NCBI RefSeq assembly: GCF_026212465.1 | Contig: NC_080059.1 | Location: 13,081,001-13,145,000 of the forward strand | Source of the DNA: Amaranthus tricolor | Taxonomy: Eukaryota > Streptophyta > Magnoliopsida > Caryophyllales > Amaranthaceae | DNA: 64,000 nt | Direction of reading: 5' to 3' | Shown: piece after piece, positions 12,598-31,800 of the stretch | Layout of the letters: each line of letters begins with the position of its first letter | Position numbering within the stretch: the first letter of the stretch is position 1 | Program-made: the position numbers and the translations under genes | The notes under the pieces: generated by a model | Databases searched by the model: none | What the model saw: only the letters and a program-made list of their open reading frames with translations | What the model was told of the DNA's origin: nothing

Positions 12598-13264
12598 GGA
12601 AAGAGTGTTTGAAAATGAACTTACATATTAAAAGCACTTTAGTTTTTCTTGACTTTTTGATTAATTAGCCCCCAAAACAAATTTAACATGTATGACACTG
12701 CATTATCATGAGACGAATTCATATAATTAGCTTATTTTTTCTAATTGATCACTTTAAAGTAATAAATAATTATTCTAAGACTAAAATGATCATTTTAAGA
12801 CTATAAATAATCAATTTAAAATTATAAATAAGTACTTTAAAGCACTAAATATACATTAAATCAAGCTAATAAAAGGTTATAAGAGATCTGACTCACTCGT
12901 GTAAAAATTTGTGAAACACATTTGTTGTCTCCGCCATTGTTAAAGTGGAATGTTGCATGTGTTTTACCACGGGTAATTAAGACGACCAATAAATGAAATT
13001 TGAAGTGCTGGAAAGAAAATATGTGAAAAAGTGAAAAGAAAAGAAAAAGTTATTTACTCTTAATGCTTAATTTAGTGAAGAGTAATGATTAAAAGGTTTA
13101 AAAAGGACAAATGGAAGAAGTGCATATACTTAAAGAGTAGAGATAGGATGACAATTGGATACACCGGGTATAAAGATTTCCTCCTTAGCTTGTACTTGTA
13201 TTAGTCCAAGTTTTTTTAATGTCACCGTTTGATCATCATTGATGACTGAAAAATATATGATAGT
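12598..13264. other. Intergenic, no gene seen
   Basis: AT-rich DNA without a supportable ORF. Near 12740-12850 AACTTTAAAGT-like phrases recur (ACTTTAAAG, TTTTAAGACTA), suggesting a short decayed repeat. Confidence 0.5.
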
Positions 13265-13598
13265 GGGGTGTTTGGTTTTTAGCTTTCTGCTTAGCTTTTG
13301 GCTGGTTAAATAGTTAAAAAAGTGTTTGCTAAATGGCTTTTAAAGTAGCTAAAAAGCTGGCTTTTAAGCCAAAATAAAAAAGCTGCTTTAGCTAGCTTTT
13401 TTAGTTGGCTTTTGGCTTGTTGATCCATTTTTTCTCTAAAAACAGCCAACCGCCAATACTAAAATATACCAAACATATCCACAAACAGCTAGCTTTTTCA
13501 ACTAAAGCCAACAAAAACAACCAACATTTCTAGTTGGTCAAACAAGCCAACTAAAAAGCCAACAGCCAACAACCAACAGTCAATTGCCAAACACCCCC
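13265..13598. mobile_element. MITE with GGGGTGTTTGG termini
   Basis: The left end GGGGTGTTTGGTTTTTAGC is mirrored by GCCAAACACCCCC at the right end. Inside are many AGCTTTTTAGCT/AGCCAACAG segments that pair with each other, giving a strongly palindromic element of 334 bp. The flanking AGT on both sides could be a 3-bp target duplication. Plant elements with this terminus are usually assigned to hAT or PIF/Harbinger relatives; the superfamily is left open. Decayed relatives may lie at 22015-22310 and 39290-39370. Confidence 0.8.
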
Positions 13599-13650
13599 AG
13601 TATCTTGTTAAACAACATTCACGTGGTGAATTGGTGATTATTAATAAGTA

Positions 13651-13921
13651 CTCTCTCCAATTTACTATAATTGTTTATTTCTTTATTTGATCAGTTAACT
13701 TTAATTGTCCTTTTTCTATTTTAAGTTATAATATTTACAAATTGTTTTAATGAACTATTTATAATTACAAAAATGTTCTAAGTGATAGCTATGATGGATT
13801 GAAATTTGAAGGGTATATTATGTCACAAATACCATATGGGAGTACCACTTTATGTGATCCCTTTAATTTTTAATTCTTGTACCCAACTCAAAAGGGACAA
13901 TTTTTAGTGTATTAGAGGGAG
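13651..13921. mobile_element. Stowaway-like MITE
   Basis: Termini CTCTCTCCAATTTACTATAA and its right-hand partner (ending AGTGTATTAGAGGGAG) are imperfect inverted repeats, and TA flanks both ends. The 271-bp element is non-coding and of a different subfamily from the one at 5635. Confidence 0.85.
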
Positions 13922-13923
13922 TA

Positions 13924-15070
13924 TATAAATTAATTTCATATAATAAATTTTATAATAAATTAGATTATATATAAATTATATAAACGTTAATTATGTTACT
14001 TAATATAGTATAAAATTTTGAATCTATCACTAAATGACATGTCAATATTTATTAAACTTCTAGTGCAGTCCAATGCGTTTGTCGAATCCCTTATATCTAA
14101 ACTTTTACAAAAAATTATTAAAAATTAATATTATAAAAATATATGACGAGACTAATAAAAAAGGTCTCGCATGACTATTTTTTTCTCGTATAATAGCCAC
14201 AATTTATAATATACTATAAAGTAAAAAATAGTGCAAAAGTTGAGTAAGATGTGTCTAAAAAACGAAGAAAGTATCAAGTTTTTCTTTTTAATATGTTTTA
14301 TAATATACACTTCAAAATATAATAATAATTATCATTAACCAATGGATCAAGGATGTTCATTAGCTTTTGCATAAATTTAAAACATGTCTATCCATTTTGG
14401 TACACACCTAAAATCACTTCTATGCTCATTGTTGGATAACTAGAGCCATCTTCAATATTTACGGAGATCTATACAGACTTTTAAACACAAAATTATGATA
14501 ATATATAACAAATCTACAACTTTTACATTCAATATCTTGTTTATTTATCTAAATTGATGGAAACCAATTATGCTTTTTAAATAAAATTAATATATAATGT
14601 TAATTCTTTTTAAGGCGATATTATTCATATTTTAATAAGAATCCTTTTGACATAAAAATATATTAAATTTGTATGTATTTTAGGCCCATACAATTCAAGG
14701 CACTTTGCAATTTTTCATAATAAAGATGCTTGAGATTTAGTAGATAGACCATTTTCTATCTGGAAATCCAAAAAGTAGCCAATGTACTGGTGAATTTTTA
14801 ACATTTTGATTTGTGAAACTAATCAGTAACTTTTTAAGCCATAACTTGTACATATTAGGTCAAATTTGATTTGTTTGATACAAAATGGGACATTCAACAC
14901 TAATTGGTATTTATCATAGTTTTCAAATGGTTAAGCTCGAAAAAATGGACATATATGAGAAATACGTATCAAGTAGTCGTTTTAAGGGTTTTTAAGTTAC
15001 TAGTTACTTGCAAAAACAATGTCAAGTTTGTTTCACATGAAACTTGACATGCAACATTAATTAGTAACTA
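13924..15070. other. Intergenic, no gene; small hairpin near 15020
   Basis: AT-rich non-coding DNA. At about 15020-15049 the arms TGTCAAGTTT and AAACTTGACA enclose a short loop, giving a perfect 10-bp stem just upstream of the LINE. It may be part of an older repeat. No ORF is supported. Confidence 0.5.
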
Positions 15071-15074
15071 TTAT

Positions 15075-17392
15075 GGTTTTGGAATCTTAGGGCTATGCAG
15101 AATGATCCTCGGCTGTCTCAGGCTCAAGCTCTATAGCTTATCAAGCCAATTTCTTCTGATGATGTTGTTGCTGCTCTTTATGGAATTGATGATACTAAAA
15201 GCCCTGGGTTGGATGGTTTCAACTCTTTGTTTTTCAAGAAGGCTTGGCGCATTGTTGGGCATGACATTGTGGATGCTGTGAATGAATTCTTATCTGATAA
15301 TATCTTCTTTAATCCTATTAATGTTACTGCTATTACTCTTTTCCTGAAAGTTGCTAATGCTTCTCATGTCAAAGATTTCAGCCCTATCTCCTATTGTTCA
15401 ATTGTTTACAAGATTATTGTAAAAATCCTTACTTTCAGGCTTCAAAAAGGTGGTGTGTGACATTGTGGATATGTCTAAATTTGGTTTTATTCCAGGGCGA
15501 CAAGTCATTGATAATATTCTCCTTGCTACTGATCTCATTCGAGGATATACTTGGTCTTCAATCAGTCCTAGGTGTATGCTTAAGATCGACATGGCCAAGG
15601 CCTACGATTTCACTGAGTCGCTGTTTTTGGAGTCTGTGTTGAAGGATCTTGGTTTTGCCTTCTTGTTCATCTCTTGGATTATGCGGTGTGTTACCTCTAT
15701 CTCTTATTCAATTTTGATTAACGGTATTCCTATTAAACCAATTTTTTCTAAGAAAGGTTTAAGAAAAGGGGATCCTATGTCTCCTATTTTTTTTGTTATA
15801 GTTATAAAATACTTTTATCGGGTGTTGAGGAAAGTGAAGGGTAGTGGGATTAAGTATCATCCTAAGTGCAAGAAGACTGGTACTATGAAGTTGATGTCTG
15901 CTGATGATTTGCTTATTTTACTAAGCCTGTTATTCATTCATTGAGCATGCTTAAAGTTGTGATTGATGATTTTGCTAAGTCCTCTGGGTTGCACATTAAT
16001 TTTAGTAAAAGTGCTATCTATCTGGCTGGGGTCATAAGGACGACGAAATAAAGATTCTTGATGCTATTGGTGTCCCTAAAGGGGATCTCCCCTTTAAGTA
16101 TCTTGGCTTTCCTTTGTCTCCTAAAAGGCTTGCTTTTTTGTTGATTGTAAGAGCCTTGTTGATAAGATCACTGCTAGGATTAAACATTGGACTAGCAGGA
16201 AGCTTTCTATGGTTGGTCGTGTCCAGTTGGTTAATAGCACTATTCAGGGCATGCACTCTTATTAGGCCCATATTTTTGTGCTACCCGGAAGGATTATCTC
16301 CATGGTAGAACAGGTGTGTAATGAATTTATTTGGTCTTTTGATAGCCAAAAAGGTTCTAAGCCTAGGATTGCGTAGGAGCATGTTTGTTTGCCTAGATCT
16401 TTTGGGGGGTTGGATATTGGTAATCTCCAAATTTGGAATGATGTTTCTCTTCTTAAGAGCTTATGGGATCTTTTGTCAAAGCATGATAGACTATGGATTA
16501 AGTGGGCTCATGATTATTATATCAAAGGGGCTAACATTATGCGGTTCAGTGTCCCTAGTACGACATCTTGGATGCTAACTCGTATTATTGAGAGTAGGAA
16601 GTAGATTGCTGATTGGAATGAGCTTAGAAAATGGGTTGTGAATGGTTATTTCAGGGTGAAGGAGGCTTATCTTCATAGGCTCTCTAATAGGCCTAAACCT
16701 CTTTGGAGATTCTTGTGGTGTAATAATAAGGTTTTGCCTCGGAGTGTCATTTGCTTGTGGCAGATCCTTCGGAACCGGTTGCCTACAAAAGATTGACTCA
16801 ATAAGTGGGGAATCAATTATGATGCACTTTGTGTTCTCTGTCAGCATGCTTTGGAGAATAGGGATCATCTTTTCCATGGTTGCAGATTCATTCAGGAGTT
16901 TCACCAGTATGTCTCTCACCATATCTCGTTTCCTTGGCCTTCTTCTTTTGAGAGTACGGTGCAGTTGATGAACAAGTTGTGCAAACGCAAATACTCCAAA
17001 GCTGGTATACTGTGATGGTTTTGACGGAGTTATTATATCAGGTTTGGCTTTAGAGGAATGCTAGGATTTTTGGGCAAAAGGATTTAATGCCTCGTCAAAT
17101 TGCTAACAAAGTCATTTTCTTTGTTGCTTCGAGACGTAAGGATGATAGGAAAGCTAGTCTCCTTATTTAGTGTGGCTAGTAGTTGCTTTGTTATTTTCCT
17201 TTGTGTTGGTTGTTTGCTTAGTTGGTCTTTTGCTAGTAGTGTGTTGCTTCCCTTTGTGTTTTGAGAGGTGTTTTTTTTTCTTTTATAGCCTAAAATGTAA
17301 AAGGTTTTTTTTGAGTTAATATATTCTGCTTAATTTCCAAAATAATAATAATAATAATAATAATAATTAAAAAAAAAATAATAATAATAATA
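15075..17392 (+). mobile_element. 5'-truncated LINE with dead reverse transcriptase
   Basis: Translation in three shifting plus-strand frames gives a full series of plant LINE RT blocks. KSPGLDGFNSLFFKKAW and FSPISYCSIVYKIIVKIL precede a frameshift near 15450. FGFIPGRQVIDNILLATDLI, LRKGDPMSP and the catalytic block MSADDLLI (usual FADDLLI, so the leading aromatic is lost) follow. Then come FAKSSGLHINFSKSAIYLAG, LPFKYLGFPLSPKRL, ARIKHWTSRKLSMVGRVQL and the zf-RVT region: WRFLWCNNKVLPRSVICLW, LPTKD, and CVLCQHALENRDHLFHGC. Stops and at least two frameshifts kill it. The endonuclease half is missing, as usual for 5' truncation. The 3' end runs into an (AAT)n tail at 17340-17392. Confidence 0.92.
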
Positions 17393-17613
17393 ACTCAAGT
17401 AACATTGTCATCAGGGGTTGCATCGTTTTCTTCGAGTAACTCAAGTAACACTAAGTTCAGGGCATACATTTATCATGGACTATCTTTTTGTATCCAAAAG
17501 AGTGTGGGTGCTCAGTTTGTTGCTCGGCTTTCTATCAACTTCTTGTAAAAGCTTTTTTCAATGATATATAAAAAATAATTAAAAATTAAAATAATAATAA
17601 TAATAATAATAAT
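17393..17613 (+). repeat. Second LINE-like 3' tail ending in (AAT)n
   Basis: The block ends CTTGTAAAAGC, then TTCAATGATATATAAAAAAT and a second (AAT)n run at about 17588-17613. This pattern resembles a short 3' fragment of a non-LTR retrotransposon. The two AAT tails are about 240 bp apart. Confidence 0.45.
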
Positions 17614-18527
17614 AATTTAAAATGAATCAATAATTCATATTTTGGTGCACGAATACAAAATAAATCAAGTGTCACATTAACACCGTCTTCCTCATAAATG
17701 AAAGACCACACACACATGCACACTTTAAACAAGGGGCCTACACAACACTCCCTTCTCCTTCCCTCCTTGGGAGAAGGTTCCTCTTCTTTGGACCAACATA
17801 ATATACCACAACATCCATTTATTAATAGAGACTTGATGTTGGAATATCAAAATTGTATGTGTCTTCTTAAGGGTAACTAATTCAGAGTTAAAAATATCAT
17901 TTGATAATTCAGGGTTATTTTAATATTTAGGGAAGGGTAATTAAAAGAAATATAAAAAGATAATGCATTAATTGTGAAGTTATCCAATAAATACATCTAC
18001 AATACATTATTAACAACGTAATAGTTATTCAAATTAATCCAAGCATCTACTCTCAACATATATTGATCCTGAAACAATATTTATTGAGAGCGAACTACAT
18101 TCAATAGTTCTTAAATCATTAAAAACATTGATGAGTATTTATTCAATAGGACAAACTCAGCTTGTTTGTTAAATTAATTACTTATACCTCACGCTACAAA
18201 AAGCCTAATATTATCCTCCAAGCTAAGAGTCACCGTAGACTTGAGAAAGGGTTTATTAGACAAACATTTGGTTTAAACACTGACTTGGGCATTTGAAAAT
18301 GTCTCCTAAAAATCTTTACCGACCCTTTTAAATTTTAACCATTGTATACTATGCAGATTAAAGGGCATTTTGAAGAGTCCATTTATTACAAGATTGGCTT
18401 GATAGTAAGGACAAATGCCCAATCATCCCAACAATAATCTTTCTTAAGACACATCATTGGACTAATTCTGACTTAATCGATAATTAATTGTATCACGTTC
18501 AAATAATGAAAATAAAATAACCCACAA

Positions 18528-18566
<39 letters not shown>

Positions 18567-18680
18567 GATAAATAAATAAATAAATGGTTAATACGAAAAG
18601 AAGTAGCCCACGAGAGATGATAATAGTAGTAATAATTAGAGACGTGTAGAGAAGGATAAATGTATGTTTACACATAGCAA
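17614..18680. other. Intergenic, upstream of the LOG gene
   Basis: No gene is visible; an open frame at 17698-17880 has no recognisable features. An (AAT)n run lies at about 18530-18563, followed by AAAT repeats. This is the likely promoter region of the LOG gene. Confidence 0.5.
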
Positions 18681-18690
18681 TATATAAATA
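18681..18690 (+). promoter_or_regulatory. TATA-like box of the LOG gene
   Basis: TATATAAATA lies about 85 bases upstream of the LOG start codon, so transcription would start near 18710-18720 with a leader of about 60 bases. No experimental support. Confidence 0.5.
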
Positions 18691-18774
18691 AATGGAGATG
18701 GAGCCTCTTCTTAGCATTAGTCTCACTCTCATCAATCTCCAAACAAATAAAAACAACTTTATACAATTCCAATT

Positions 18775-26632
<7,858 letters not shown>

Positions 26633-28802
26633 TTACAACCAACTTTATATAAAATCATGTCTAATTGTACAAATTATTGTAGAGTAGTTCAAGCAAAAAT
26701 ATATAACTCTTAGTAGATTTTTGAGAGAGAACAAAACAACACAGGATGATGATTAGACTACTACTACTACTATATAACCACAATTAATCTTCTTTATTGT
26801 CTATGGCATTTTATATGCAATTTTTTTTTTTTTTTTTTTTTTTTATGATTTTAGGGGAATTATTTATTTTGTATCAATTTTAACTACAAGTTATATAGTA
26901 GTCTTCTATATAAGTTATAAGTTAAATATTCTTAGTATAGTTATATCAATCATAATCTTGTACATGGCGGATTCTAAGCATATTCGGGAGGCCTTTAAAA
27001 TTCAGGGGCCTCGAATTAGTTTTATATAAATTTTTTATAATTAAATTTTGCATTTCATACTTAATTTTTCGCTTTTAATAAATTCGTTTGATTATGAGAT
27101 GAGTTGTGCATCTTGCTATTATTGTTTATGAGCAAATATTCAAGCATAAACTATTTCAATTTAAAATGTAATTATACATTTTGGTGTTAATTATTTTTAC
27201 GGTTGATGCAATTTTGTTTAACCATTCGTAAAGGGCTTTATTTCAAAATAATTATACTCCTCAAAAAATTGGACCTTAATAATCTTTGCTCCGCATCCAA
27301 TCTTGTAATTAGAGTAGGTTATATTTACTTTTATATTATTATATGTAAAATATAGATTTAAACTTGTTTATGAGTACTTCTAGATATGAATTGATTAGAA
27401 CTGCATTGTAGTTCATTCTTCGACGCATAATGCATAGATTATTATGTTCAATTAGCAATGCGACGGACCATAAGTGTTAACTGTTTTGATTATACCATTA
27501 AGACTTTTGAGGTTTATTGGAGGACACTTTATGTTACCACAAATCGGTTTTATGCTTGGGGTTAGGACGGAGTGTGTATAAGAATGTTTGTTGGAAAGAA
27601 GTTTGTCTTTACCGTCTCATCTTCCTTGTAATATGACCGTTTAGAATGATGACTTCTGGGATCACCTCTAAGGATTATGTCGGTAAATGCACAAAATGAA
27701 TACCACGAATGCCTAATTCCTAGTGCATTGTTGTGCTTAGCTTGGATGAATGAACTATGGTCTATTTATGACGTGACGCCTTCAATAAAGTTATTCAATT
27801 GAAGTGTAAAAGCAAGAGTAAATGTTATTATCTGAATGATTGATACTCAATAACATAAAAAAGAGTTAATGCGCAAAATATAAGATACCTTAATGGTGGA
27901 GAATGTGAATATATATATAGCAAGTGATTGTCATAGAGTAGGGGAACCTTCAATTATAAGGGCTATCTATGTTGACTTCGATGTGTACTATTAAGCTATT
28001 TTGTAGTCTCAGACCTTTTCCTATATATTTATTGATAGAGTCACCATTGCCCTTTACATAGCCTCCTATCATTGGTTTACTCCTTTCCATGAGTTAGTTT
28101 CCATGTAGAAAGACAGACCTTACTTTGAGGATATTATCTAATACTTCCTCCGTTCTATAATACTAGCTACTGAGTGTGACATTTTGTGTGGAAAAATGTC
28201 ACTATCAATAGCAAGTATTATGGAATGGAGGAAGTAGTAGTTAGTATCACAAGGGAGATTCTACCCTAACACTGTGTGGGGGCCTTAACCCATAACTCTT
28301 GATTTTTTTATTACTTTTCACTAGCTTTACAAACACAAACCTTAAACTATTCCATTTACATCATGTAACAAACTCAATCAGATGAATCAAGTATAAATCA
28401 TGTTTTTTTTGACTTCAAGAAAAAGAAAATCACTACAAACATGAGGGGAAGGGACTTGAAATAGATAAAAATGAAAACCCTAAATTGTTTACTCGATATA
28501 CAATATATTAGACATGAACCAAACAAACACAACATTCATGTTGTATCCCATTCGTCTTCTCTTACATTACAAAATTACCATCTCACTTTACATCCTTCAA
28601 TCTTACTAATAATGAAAGCTAATTCATGTAAATATTACAAAAGTAGAGATCTAATTACTAAACCACGCCCATTAAAGCTCAATATACCTTATTATTGTAG
28701 TACTCGAACTAGAATGAAACAAAAACAATGCCTCCGTAGATATAGACAACAACAAAATACAAGATAATGCATATAGTTTGTACTCCTAATGATATTTATG
28801 CT
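26633..28802. other. Intergenic between convergent LOG and endoglucanase genes
   Basis: The two genes converge here, so both 3' UTRs lie in this stretch. It holds a T24 run at 26821-26844 and a small MITE at 28144-28234. GGGAGGCCTTTAAAATTC near 26985 may mark an old dispersed repeat. An open frame at 28471-28767 has no recognisable domain and lies in the probable 3' UTR of the minus-strand gene. No further gene is seen. Confidence 0.55.
28144..28234. mobile_element. Very short Stowaway-like MITE (91 bp)
   Basis: Termini CTTCCTCCGTTCTATAATAC and the mirror ending in ATGGAATGGAGGAAG are flanked by TA on both sides. Only about 50 bases lie between the arms, so it is near the lower size limit for the family. 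It sits downstream of the endoglucanase gene. Confidence 0.85.
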
Positions 28803-31800
28803 TCATGTAAAAGATGAAACTACCGAAGAAGTGGTGATTAAACCCGATAAGAGACCAACAACAAGGGCACCGTTGTATGTTGTTGGTTCGGCTTGCATTG
28901 AGTTATTCCGATCATCAATGTACGTTTCATTCAGGAATGGCCCCCCAAGAAGTGCTCCAACCGCAACATTTGGATTAGGTTTGGTTGAATTAAGCCACTT
29001 GAATCCATCCTCGCATCCAGTTTTTGCGTTTGCTGGAATTGAGGCGCCTCTATGGTGAACAAATTGTGGGTATTTGTCCCCATAACCCACAAGAAAGCTC
29101 ATTCCCAAAGGATTTTTACCTAAAACATAATCAGCCTGCAAAAGCATCGAAAGATAACCAATAAATATTGGGTTTGTCGCATGATTGAATGTTCATAGAA
29201 AGGCAAGAAAAGAAACCTGTGAGATGGCAAATTTTCGAATGTCTGATGGTTTGTACAAATGTCCGTTGCAAGATATTCGTGCAGTTCTGGAAGAAAGCAT
29301 GTAATCGCTATAGATAACAGCCAAAAATGCAGATGCCACAGGATGTTGAAGTGAGTTCCACTCACTGACCCATATAAGACCACCTGTAAAATACAGTTCC
29401 CCATAGGTATATTGAGATGCTACCACTGAACAAGAGAACTTTCGATCACTTAACTCTCGAAAACACATTTCTTGAGAAGCCAGAGACAGTAATAAAGTGT
29501 AATGCACTCATAAGAAGGAAATCAAAATTATATTTAGTCCGTTTTTTAATTGCGTCGTAACCCCTTTTGGGAAGTTTCTGTATAATGGCATCACATCCTA
29601 ATTTAGTATGCTTTTTTCCATCAATGGTATAAAAGCCCGCAATGATCATATGGAAAAGATGTTACTTGAGTTGCTTTACTAATCCTCTAAAACTCTCATA
29701 TAGTGAAAGCATGCGAGCGATTTCATTGGGAAAGGTGGAATATGTGTTTTAGTACTATCCAATGTCTCATTGCACAATGGGCACTTCAAATGGTCCTCAC
29801 TTATACCTAATTTTTACGCAAAAAGAAAAATTACAAAAAAAAAACGGAGGAAGTAGACAGTAAGTTTTAGGCACCTTGCACAATTCAGCAGCCAGATCAT
29901 ACCCCAGCACCAGTAGGAACTAACTAACAACATTTAATGCCAGACTTATTCCCGAAAGATAGGCAAAAACAATCAACTTATGACATCGTCTATACTAATT
30001 TGCCTTTTCCATTTGTCCATGTCTGGATATGTAACACTAAATTGTCCTAGAAATCCATTTAGACCATATGTTTATACACGTTGACCCCGCCATCCAATCT
30101 TTTGGGATTAAGGTTCTGGCGTAGTTGTATTGTTATCGTATTCTCTTGCACAAGTTAATGAAAATTCAGAAGTCCACTTTGATAGGAATATTAAATATCA
30201 ACAAGAATAAAAGAGACAAGAAAAACATGAAATCCAGTAAAGAATGAGAGTGTTCTATATTCTTTTTAAGTAGAACGCAAACAAATAAGTGTGTATCAAA
30301 TAAATCATACCATCTGTTCTACTAGTTGTTGCTGTCGGTGATTTTGGTAGAAGCCCACATATAACAGCTTCCGCTGTTTCCCTGTATGACTGAAGCCCAG
30401 AGTTCGCTGAACTTGAGATTTCCTTTGAAGCAAAAAGATTGACCCTAGAAAGCAGTACCTGCACAACATGTGAACAGACCGTCAAAAACAGCATCACCCC
30501 AGAATTTTACAAAACAAAAAATTAAGGACGGTTAAGATGTATGAAATGTTCATTACTCCATTCCTTATGCCATAAATAAAGGCACAAGGTAATTATCATC
30601 AACGTTACAGATTCCTAAGCTGATAAGCAGTGAACAGTTAAGACAGAATATTTACAAGACACTTCAAAGTTATATTACTCAGACTTTTCATTTTGCTTCA
30701 CGTACCCGCGCCCGATCCTTGATGTTTGGACATTGGTATGGCACTAAGACACTTCATTTAGGCATAAAATTGAATATTTAGACGTATCCGACACTTGGAC
30801 ACATCCGACATTAGTACCCGAGTGCAAGTAACATAGCTTCAAAGCATGACATGAGGATATTATAATCCTTCATTTCTGGTAAGAAAATTACAGAGCATTC
30901 ATCGTATCCTTATCCTTATAAGTTAAAAATGTGATAACTAGAATATGGATCATGACTGAAACTCTACTATCTGTGTTCCACGGTTTTTTCTGTTTGACCG
31001 ACTCTCATGTTGAAAAAAATAGTACAGTCATGTCTGAATGTAAAAACATTTTTTAAGTATAACCCATTATTGTAACTTTAATTAAAAGAGCTTCTCAGAT
31101 GAGAAATCTAGTCTAGAATTATAAAGAACTAGTACGTAGCTAAAGTCAAAAATAATTGACAACCAATCTGCATTTCTAATTAAGCTTCAACTATACCAAA
31201 GAATGCTCTGCAATTGTTCAACTAATAAGTATATAAACATCAACATAGAAGGACAGTACATATCACACAACAATCTGATAATAGTAATAATGACATAACA
31301 AACCATTGTTAAACCTCCTTAAAAATTCGATAACTCACCTGAGTACCTGCAAGCTTATTATCCCAGCTAAACCAAGTTGGACTTCCGAAATTGGCAAACT
31401 CTTTTCCATTATCATTGACGTAGTTTAGATAAGCATTATCTTTGGTTGCATGATACAGCCAGCTTGCAGCCCACAAGAGCTCATCTTCATAGCCTGTTGA
31501 ATTATAGTATGTTGCAACTTTGGGAATGTTTTTACTGTAAGATTCTCTATATTTGTCAGCAAAGTCAAAAAGTTGTTTAGCATGCTTCAAAAGAGTGCTT
31601 GAGTAAGTAGCATCACTCGACTTAAACACAAGGGATGCTGCTGCCATAGCCGCTGCTGTTTCGGCTGCGACTTCTGTTCCTGGTATGGAAGTATTCACTT
31701 GCACAAGAGGCCTTTTCTCAGTCATTGCTTCAGGCCTGTCCCAGCATTTATGATCCAGATCAGGATCACCAACCTGTATGAATTCATCAACAGAACTCCT

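Noticed and set aside
28471..28767. 98-codon open frame downstream of the endoglucanase
   Set aside because: No recognisable feature and probably 3' UTR of the minus-strand gene.
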